This document shows, piece by piece, positions 57,776-64,000 of a stretch of DNA of 64,000 nt. A program made the position numbers and the translations under genes. The notes beneath the pieces are model-generated. The model saw only the letters and a list, made by a program, of their open reading frames with translations. It was not told where the DNA came from and searched no databases. Position 1 is the first letter of the stretch, and every line of letters begins with the position of its first letter. Origin of the DNA: Gambelia wislizenii (lineage: Eukaryota; Chordata; Lepidosauria; Squamata; Crotaphytidae); the NCBI GenBank assembly GCA_030847615.1, contig JAUMIR010000002.1, positions 193,795,809-193,859,808 of the forward strand. Direction: 5' to 3'.

Positions 57776-58065
57776 AATCATAGAATCATAGAATTGGACG
57801 GGGACACAAGGGCTATCTAGTCCAACCCATTGCCATGAAGGAATGCGCAACGAAAGCAGTCTTCAATTATGGCCATCCAACCTACATTTAAAGACCTCCA
57901 AAGAAGGAGAGTCCACAAACTCACTCCCCATGGCAGTCTATTTCACTGTCAAACAGTTTTTATAGTAAGGCAGTTCTTCCTAATGTTTAGATGGAATCTC
58001 TTTTTCTTGTAATTTGAACCCATTGGTTCATGTTCCAATGAAGCAACAGGTTTTCAAGCATAGGC
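57776..58065 (-). mobile_element. CR1 LINE 3' end
   Basis: AATCATAGAATCATAGAATT then GGCTATCTAGTCCAACCCAT, CAACCTACATTTAAAGACC and GGCAGTTCTTCCTAATGTTT, GAATCTCTTTTTCTTGTAA. On the minus strand this is the CR1 C-terminal coding end plus the 3' tail with its characteristic ATTCTATGATT repeat. Nonfunctional fragment. Confidence 0.9.
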
Positions 58066-60381
58066 CCTAATTGTGGAGGATATCATTTGGGCTCTGTTTC
58101 AGGTAGCAAAATATTCTGGGTCAGCACTTGAGGGTAGAAGGGCAGCAGTAGAAATGTACCTAAGGCAGCATTTCCTTGTCAGGGGCCACATGTAGTGGGC
58201 TACAGCTCCCATCATCCCCAGCAACACAGGCCGGCCAGATGTGGGTGGTAGGAGTTGTAGTTCAACATATCTTGAAGATACTGGGGAAGGGGCTGTCCTA
58301 AAGAACCAATTCCAGTATGCATAGTGTTACCTACCCCGATAGCCCCCATCTTGGAATATCAAATAATTGGCAATATTTAATAATTTGGCCTAATGTGGCC
58401 TTCCACATGCTTATAGGTATACTGGGGACCCCCTAATATTAAGGCTGGAGTTGCATAAAACCAAGGGAGGGGCCTCTGGAAAATCCCCAAACAAATATTC
58501 ACTAATCCACTCAATGATAGCAGAGACCTTGATCCTTGTAAAATGGGTCATTCCTCTCCTTTTCCCTTCCAACAAAAGATCTTGCCTGCTCCCATTCAAT
58601 TCTAAAAGCATTGCCCATTATCGATCATTAACTCTTCCAGAGAATCCATTGTCTAGTCCTGGGAAACTCCGAGAAACATTGTATTCCATCCCTCCAGGGG
58701 AATTATTCCATATAAATATCACCCTAAAACACCACCAAGTGTGAACAGTTCCACTTCCTCTCGAATCCATGTCAGACTGTGTAGCCATTCTGTTGTCTGG
58801 ACCTCTTCGCTGTCAGTTTACTTTGTGATCTCAGCTCTGCAGGATCGGTATAGTATAACCTACCATCCCCTCACTCTGTTCCTCTATCCAAGTACTTCCT
58901 AGTTTCTTTGTTAGCCTTGTATGAGTGCTTGATGTCTGAGTGTTTGCATGTATGCTGTTTACATTAATTTCTAATAAAGATTATTTAATTGTATACTCTG
59001 GCTTAGAGTCTCCTCCATCACTACCAGTATACATAGGTCAAAAGATCCTGCCATTGCTCAACCTCTCACATGCCAAGCTGAGTTAAATTAAATATTCCCC
59101 ATAATAATTTCAGACATTAGAGGGTCCCCATGGACCCCAAGCAATTTGGGTAACAATAGATGCAAAAGAGGAGGGGAAATTTTGACCCATGCAGTTCATC
59201 ATGCAAAGGTGAGAGAAAGCTGCACCAATTAACTCTCTCTTCTACCCACCTACTAAAGCTTCAGGAGTCCCATCCCGCTCTTGCAGATTCCATTGGATAT
59301 GCTGGCTGGGGCTCATAAGAGGTGAATGGTGGCTCCGGTGTCGTTCAGGCAGTAAATCTGTTTCCAGGTTTCGCATCTGCCCAAAACCAGATATAAAACT
59401 GAGCCCAAACATTTTGAACTATATTCGCACTAATTCCTGTTGTGGTACCCCTGTTTAATTTTTCTTTCTTTCTTACATTTTAAAATGTATTATTCCTTAT
59501 TGATCTGTCTTATTCATTAAATATTTTTCAAAGAAGACCAGGGGATGGGGAGGCAGGCTATATTGGGGAGATGATCTGGTTCAAGGGCAAACTGCAAAAG
59601 GAGAAGAGGAACTGATCAGAACAGGAGCAGAAACCAGAAAGGAGGGTGATCCCCATGCAAGGATTGCTCCAGCAGGGCAACCAGTTACTCGTTCTTTTCA
59701 TAAGCAGACAGTATGAAGGATAGGGCAAACAATTCACCTCTCAAAGATCTGGCATACACTGGATTGGGGCCAGTATAGACAGGGTTTTTTCCAAGGCTGT
59801 AGGAAGAATGATGGTGTATTCCTGACAATGGAAGTCAAGGCACACACTCACACAATTTCATGGTCTCAGCTCACAATCTTGATTTCTGCACATTTTGTCA
59901 TTTTTCCCTGGCAGGATGATGATGACAACAGTCCCTTTGCTCAGCCAGTCCTGAAGTGCTGGGATAAAAGGAAAACCTGTTTATGGACTCCAGAAAGTGA
60001 CCATGACTTTATCCGGCATGCTTGTCTAAATCTCAAGCCGAGAGAGCTCTGTCTGCCACTAACTATTTTCATTAGCACCTTTGAGTACAACATTTATCCA
60101 CAGCTGTCTGTCAGGCAAGATTAAATTTCTAATCTGACAAAAGGCAGTGAGGGAAGTGAACTGGCAAAGAAAGCTCTTGTGTGCGGGAAAATGTATTTAT
60201 ACAATGCTGTCTTTTTTCTGTTTCCCGTTTTCATCACTCAGTTACAGCCAAATGACCAAAGGATAGGAATAATCAGTAACCAGGGGAAACATAGAAGGAG
60301 GGAGGAAGGGAGTAGGGGGGTGGATAATGACATGTTAAGTGGGATTTATAATAGACAGTCATTGCACAATTGGTTTTACAG
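58066..60381. other. Intergenic sequence; one weak exon candidate
   Basis: 58180-58290 holds a diverged hAT-like scrap (GGGCCACATGTAGTGGGCTA). A frame after a good acceptor-like sequence at 59900-59915 runs to about 60120 (see findings) but matches no family I know. Otherwise nothing recognised. Confidence 0.4.
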
Positions 60382-60520
60382 CATGGGTGGGGAACAGGTG
60401 ACCCTTATGATGTGGTTGGACTGAAGTTCCCATTGCCTCCAGCCAGCATAGCCAATGGTGAGGGGATGGTGGGAGCGCCTATCCAACCACATCTGGAGGG
60501 CCACCAATTGCCCACCATTG
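60382..60520. mobile_element. hAT-like palindromic repeat, complete short copy
   Basis: Left CATGGGTGGGGAACAGGTGA; right, reverse-complemented, CAATGGTGGGCAATTGGTGG. Inside, GATGTGGTTGGACTGAAGTT and the inverted CTATCCAACCACATCTGGAG pair as well. 139 bp. No convincing 8-bp target duplication (flanks TTTTACAG and ATCTAAAC). Confidence 0.65.
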
Positions 60521-60544
60521 ATCTAAACTTTAGATCAAGATTCT

Positions 60545-60720
60545 TTAGATTCTAACAATAACAACAACAATACTTATTTCTTACCCACCTCTCCCTATGG
60601 ATCGAGGCAGGGAATAACACATAAACACAACATTGGTTAAAAGCACATATCAATTTAAACATGTATCAGTTTAAAAGAACAAGTAAAATACAAACTAAAA
60701 TACAAATAAAAATGTTCTAC
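60545..60720 (-). mobile_element. L2-like LINE 3'-end fragment with (AAC)n tail
   Basis: ACAATAACAACAACAATACT, then TTATTTCTTACCCACCTCTC, CCTATGGATCGAGGCAGGGA and AATACAAACTAAAATAC. Same family as 38576-38735. Confidence 0.6.
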
Positions 60721-61249
60721 TGAAGTTGTAGAGTCTGCAGTTTTTCTATATCTGTCCAGCTTCAAATATAAATACTGTATTGAAAGGGAGATTGCCCCAA
60801 ATCATTCATTGGACAAATCAAAGCAGAAACAGGCCATATATTTGGGCAAAATTATAGGGAGTCATCATCAATGGCTTCCACCTCTCCACATTGTGACTAG
60901 TCACTGCCCTTTCCTATCTTTCCACAAAGCTCCCCTTCCTGTCAACCATCTACGGTGGGCTGCCCCAAGACTCAATCTCACTCCTGCCAGTCTTTTCTTG
61001 GTACCTTTTGCCTGCCCAAGCCTTCCTCTGGTTCCTCCTTTCCACCAATTTTGCTTCATTGGTCTGGACCACTTTTCTAGAATGGAACAGTCAAGTTAGG
61101 ATTGCAGGCCTCAAGATCTGACCTGAAGCCTCAAGATCTAGGTCTTCATCTCTGAGCCTCCATTCCAGCAGCAAGAAGAGTGTGTAGTGATAATTCAGAG
61201 TACCTATTAGCTATAGATTCTTCTTTAATGGCTCTAGTGGTAACAACAA
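60721..61249. other. Unassigned intergenic sequence
   Basis: About 530 bp. A 96-codon plus-strand frame (60809-61099) is rich in Pro, Leu and His with no domain; not called. AGGCCTCAAGATCT and AGCCTCAAGATCTA repeat near 61105-61140. Confidence 0.4.
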
Positions 61250-61461
61250 GAGGCAGCATGGTATAGTGGTTTGAGTGTTGGACTATGACTCTGGAGCCAG
61301 GGCTTGAATCCCCACTCAGCCATGGAAACCCACTGGGTGACCTTGGACAAGTCACACTCTCTCAGCCTCAGAGGAAGGCAAAGCCCCCTCTGCCAAGAAA
61401 ACCCCATGATAGGTTCACCTTAGGGTTGCCATAAGTCAGAAATGACTTCAAGGCACATAAA
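61250..61461 (+). mobile_element. Sauria-type tRNA-derived SINE
   Basis: GAGGCAGCATGGTATAGTGG start, B box GGCTTGAATCC, CTTGGACAAGTCACACTCTC, CCAAGAAAACCCCATGATAG, GGGTTGCCATAAGTCAGAAA and GACTTCAAGGCACATAAAAG. A small deletion removes the 'CAAACCCCCTCTGAACAAATCT' part between GGCAAAG and CCCCCTCTGCC. Confidence 0.9.
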
Positions 61462-61854
61462 AGCAGAGTGGGTACAACATTTTTCTCCTACAGCTTTTGA
61501 TGAATGGTAGCAGCAACTGTTATACAGTTTTCATGCTTGGATGTAGACTGGAGATTACCAGCCAGTTTTGGGGGCTGGAGGAGCAGAATAGAAGTTGGCT
61601 TGGGGCTCCTACCTAGAGATGGAGTGTGGGGAACGTACACTAGAGTATAACAATTTAAGGCATAGTCCCGCACAAAGCAACTATTCCAAGGAGTTCCTGC
61701 TCCTATCACATGAGGAGCAGATGCTCTGTGACAGCTTAGTACTGTCTTACTGAGTTCTTACTTCTTCTTGCTTTACCGGGAAGCATTCTAATGCTGAAAG
61801 AAGTAGAGAGCCACCAAACCACTCTAGGTTCCCTTTGCCAGGGTATCTGGAGGA
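61462..61854. other. Unassigned intergenic sequence
   Basis: About 390 bp; no exon or repeat recognised. Confidence 0.4.
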
Positions 61855-61975
61855 CATGGTGGGGAATGTGTGGCCCGCCATTGTTGCTGGGCTGCAACTC
61901 CCACAGCCCTTACCAGCAGAGCTCATGGCAAAAGCCAATGGGAATTGTGGGCCAACACTGGCAGAGCCACATGTT
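61855..61975. mobile_element. hAT-like palindromic repeat, diverged
   Basis: CATGGTGGGGAATGTGTGGC at the left and TGGCAGAGCCACATG at the right, with GGGCTGCAACTCCCACAGCC facing CCAATGGGAATTGTGGGCC. The same family as 60382-60520. Confidence 0.5.
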
Positions 61976-62384
61976 TAATAAGGAAGAAACAGAAGAGGCA
62001 GATACTGGAAAGCACCTAATGGAACACACAGGAGAAAAGGGGAGATGTGTCTCCAAGTGCCAAGGAGTGGTATTTATTTCTTTATTTTGTTTATTACTTT
62101 ATTTTATTTCTATATTGCTTTGGGGAAAGCCCACTCTAGGCTTTAAGCAATATACAAAATTTAAAATGAATTATGATGTTTTATGTATTATATGTATTAT
62201 GTATATATAATGATATATTATATAATTATGTGTTGTCCTTTTGTTTTTTAAAATTAACATTTCTATTTGCATTAGTTTTTATGTAGCCTCTGAAGAAGGC
62301 CATTGAAATTTATACACAGGGTGAAACATATTGGCCTTATTCCAAAATAAAGAAATAAAAAACATCCCTGAGCATTTGAAGACA
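61976..62384. other. AT-rich sequence, probable LINE tail remnant
   Basis: GGTATTTATTTCTTTATTTT and TTTCTATATTGCTTTGGGGA look like a diverged minus-strand LINE 3' tail. At 62286-62360 CCTCTGAAGAAGGCCATTG then GGGTGAAACATATTGGCC resembles the end motif of Penelope-like repeats, which I cannot confirm. Confidence 0.35.
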
Positions 62385-62977
62385 TAGGGCTTTATCAGAC
62401 TTTAACTTTAAAACGTTCTTTTGCTGGCATTAAAAAATCCATTTTTATGCCAGCAAAAGAACGCTCCCCACCACCACCACCACACACACTTACTTCCAAT
62501 CCTGGCAAAGGCAGCTCTGGCAATGAAAGAGGATGTGAACAGAGCTCAGTTCATTTCCTCCTTTGAAATACCGTGAAATATCACGAGACTTATCATGCAG
62601 GAAATTAAAACAAACAAACAAAAATAACATGAAAAAATTACACCAAGCACAAAAACACACTGTAAAACTTACAAGTAACCTGGGGAGGGTTATAAAAAGT
62701 CACTTACCTGGATGTTGCAATATCACCCAGAAGTATTAGCGTTGGACCAGCAACTGACAGGGTAATTATGGGAAGGAAAGGACGGGAGGTTTCACATGCT
62801 GGCTATGCCGGCAAAAAACATCAGGGGGGATCAATTGATGGTTTAAGCCATCAATTAAAAAGTACAGGTTTGGGCAGGGACATAACCGCAAAAGGACGTC
62901 ATCATCTCATATGCGTGCCCTTTCACAGTTATGTGGTGTCATTATGACACTGTATTTGATGTGTCAGATAAAGTCCA
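62385..62977 (+). mobile_element. Non-autonomous DNA transposon, family D copy 4
   Basis: Begins TAGGGCTTTATCAGACTTT and ends GTGTCAGATAAAGTCC, a terminal inverted repeat. About 593 bp. The 5' hairpin is perfect for 17 bases: CGTTCTTTTGCTGGCAT (62414-62430) and ATGCCAGCAAAAGAACG (62447-62463). Shared blocks with copies 1-3: GGAAATTAAAAC, TACAAGTAACCTGGGGAGGG, CCTGGATGTTGCAATATCAC, GCAAAAGGACGTCATCATC. Non-coding. Confidence 0.82.
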
Positions 62978-63147
62978 ATGCTCCCTTTTTTTGCTGTAGA
63001 GGTATGACCCCATTTCTAATGCAGGAGAAGTTACCTCTGTTTTTATTTAAAGTGTTTCTTGTCTCTCCTTAACTTTCTGTTGCAAGCTCTTCCCTATATT
63101 GGATTACAACTCCCAGCCAACAAGCCAGTACCAGTGCTGGGGGGAGC
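62978..63147. other. Short unassigned spacer
   Basis: About 170 bp between family D copy 4 and the CR1 copy; includes a hAT-like scrap GGATTACAACTCCCAGCC near 63101. Confidence 0.4.
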
Positions 63148-63795
63148 GAAGAGGCTGACCACAAGCTGAACATGAGTCAGCAGTGTGATGTGGCAGCTAA
63201 AAAAGCCAATGTGATTCTGGGCAGCAGCAATAGGAGTATAGTGTCTAGACCAAAGGAAGTAATAGCGCCACTCTATTCTGCTTTAGTCAAACCTCACCTG
63301 GAATAATGTGTCCAGTTCTGGGCACAACAGTGCAAGAAGGATATTGACAAGCTGGAGTGTGTCCAGAAAAGGGCAACCAAAAGGTCTGGAAGCCATGCCT
63401 TATGATGAGCCGCTTAGGGAGCTGGGTATGTTTAGCCTGGGGAAGAGAAGATTAAGAGGGGACATGATAGCCATGTTTAAATATTTGAAGGGATGGCATA
63501 CTGAGGATGGAACAAGCTTGTTTTCTGTGGCTCCAGAGACTAGGACACATAGCAGTGGCTTCAAACTACAGGAAAAGAGATTCCACCTAACATTAGGAAG
63601 AACTTACTGACAGGAAGAGCTGTTTGGAAGTGGAACGTACTGCCTCTGAGTTTGGTGGAATCTCCTCATTTGGAGGTTTTTAAACAGAGGCTGGTTGGCC
63701 ATCTACCAGGAATACTTTAATTATGTATTCTGGTATGGCAGGGGGTTGGACTGGGTGGCCTTCGTAGTCCCTTCCAACTCTGTAATTCTAGATGA
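63148..63795 (+). mobile_element. CR1 LINE, 3' portion in one orientation
   Basis: Plus-strand broken reading: LNMSQQCDVAAKKANVILG, RPKEVIAPLYSALVKPHL, GMFSLGKRRLRGDMIAMF, KGWHTEDGTSLFSVAPETRT, then FKLQEKRFHLTLGRTY in the last codons, a 3' end with GGGGGTTGGACTGGGTGG and CCTTCCAACTCTGTAATTCT. Frameshifts near 63305 and 63380 and a nonsense change (ATAATGTG for a Tyr-Cys position) make it inactive. Serves as a reference for the inverted copy at 32880. Confidence 0.9.
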
Positions 63796-64000
63796 CACAG
63801 TCAGTGGGCGGGGAAGAGAAGTGACACCAGCATTAGTGACACCAGAGCAACAAGTTCTGAGGAGCTTTCCAAGCAACAGGACTGTCCATTTGCTGAGCTA
63901 CTGTGCTGATAATAAATTCTGTCTTAATCTGCACCGACAAAACCCAGCTAAGGTTTTGGCTGTGCACCAGGGCAGAGGGAACATCTCCCAAGCAGGCCAG
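63796..64000. other. Unassigned sequence at window end
   Basis: About 200 bp; no exon or repeat recognised. Confidence 0.4.

Noticed and set aside
3587..64000. Further host genes downstream of CYGB (such as PRCD, known as a neighbour in mammals)
   Set aside because: No exon resembling it was recognised; a very short gene could still be missed by eye.

Overview
This window looks like nuclear DNA from a squamate reptile, probably a lizard. It carries one recognisable piece of a host protein-coding gene in a gene-poor stretch crowded with transposable elements. The host call rests on the repeats taken together: tRNA-derived Sauria-type SINEs, 5S rRNA-derived SINEs sharing a BovB-like 3' end, BovB (RTE) LINEs, a young L2 LINE, CR1 tails and many hAT-type non-autonomous DNA transposons. 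I cannot name the species.

The host gene fragment is the terminal coding exon of cytoglobin (CYGB), plus strand, 3419-3586. A textbook branch point and acceptor precede it, and it encodes the end of globin helix G and all of helix H, ending PNSTM-stop. Bases 1-3418 should therefore be the end of CYGB intron 2, with exons 1-2 lying before the window. Everything after 3586 is 3'UTR or downstream intergenic DNA, about 60 kb in which I found no other exon I can defend.

Layout. 1-3400: CYGB intron with three DNA-transposon copies and an old LINE scrap. 3.9-7.3 kb: a hAT element with a perfect 8-bp target duplication, a SINE, and a hAT-like MITE carrying two later insertions. 9.1-12.6 kb: a near full-length, mutated BovB LINE interrupted by a 295-bp fold-back element. 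13.8-15.7 kb: two long-TIR MITEs, a GTAAC-rich repeat and a SINE. 16.4-18.9 kb: a 5'-truncated L2 with an intact reverse transcriptase frame. 21.6-22.0 kb: a hairpin element split by a hAT insertion. 29.4-34.5 kb: hAT, SINEs and a CR1 copy with an inverted 5' part. 37.4-38.5 kb: two copies of one DNA-transposon family head to head. 38.8-42.6 kb: a SINE, the C-terminal part of another LINE, and an internally deleted BovB. 43-46 kb: SINE cluster and a third copy of the 37-38 kb family. 50-64 kb: sparse repeats, a fourth copy of that family, and CR1 at the right edge.

The genes do not form an operon or pathway. What relates the elements is parasitism: both SINE classes end in a BovB-like tail, so BovB enzymes probably mobilised them, and the MITEs depend on transposases not encoded here. 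I did not find a new host biological system. The most unusual items are the fold-back element inside BovB (5-bp duplication), the 541-601 bp DNA-transposon family with hairpins near both ends and its head-to-head pair, and the intact L2 frame. All family names come from memory of these repeats; coordinates of element ends are good to about 5-20 bp unless a target duplication is stated.
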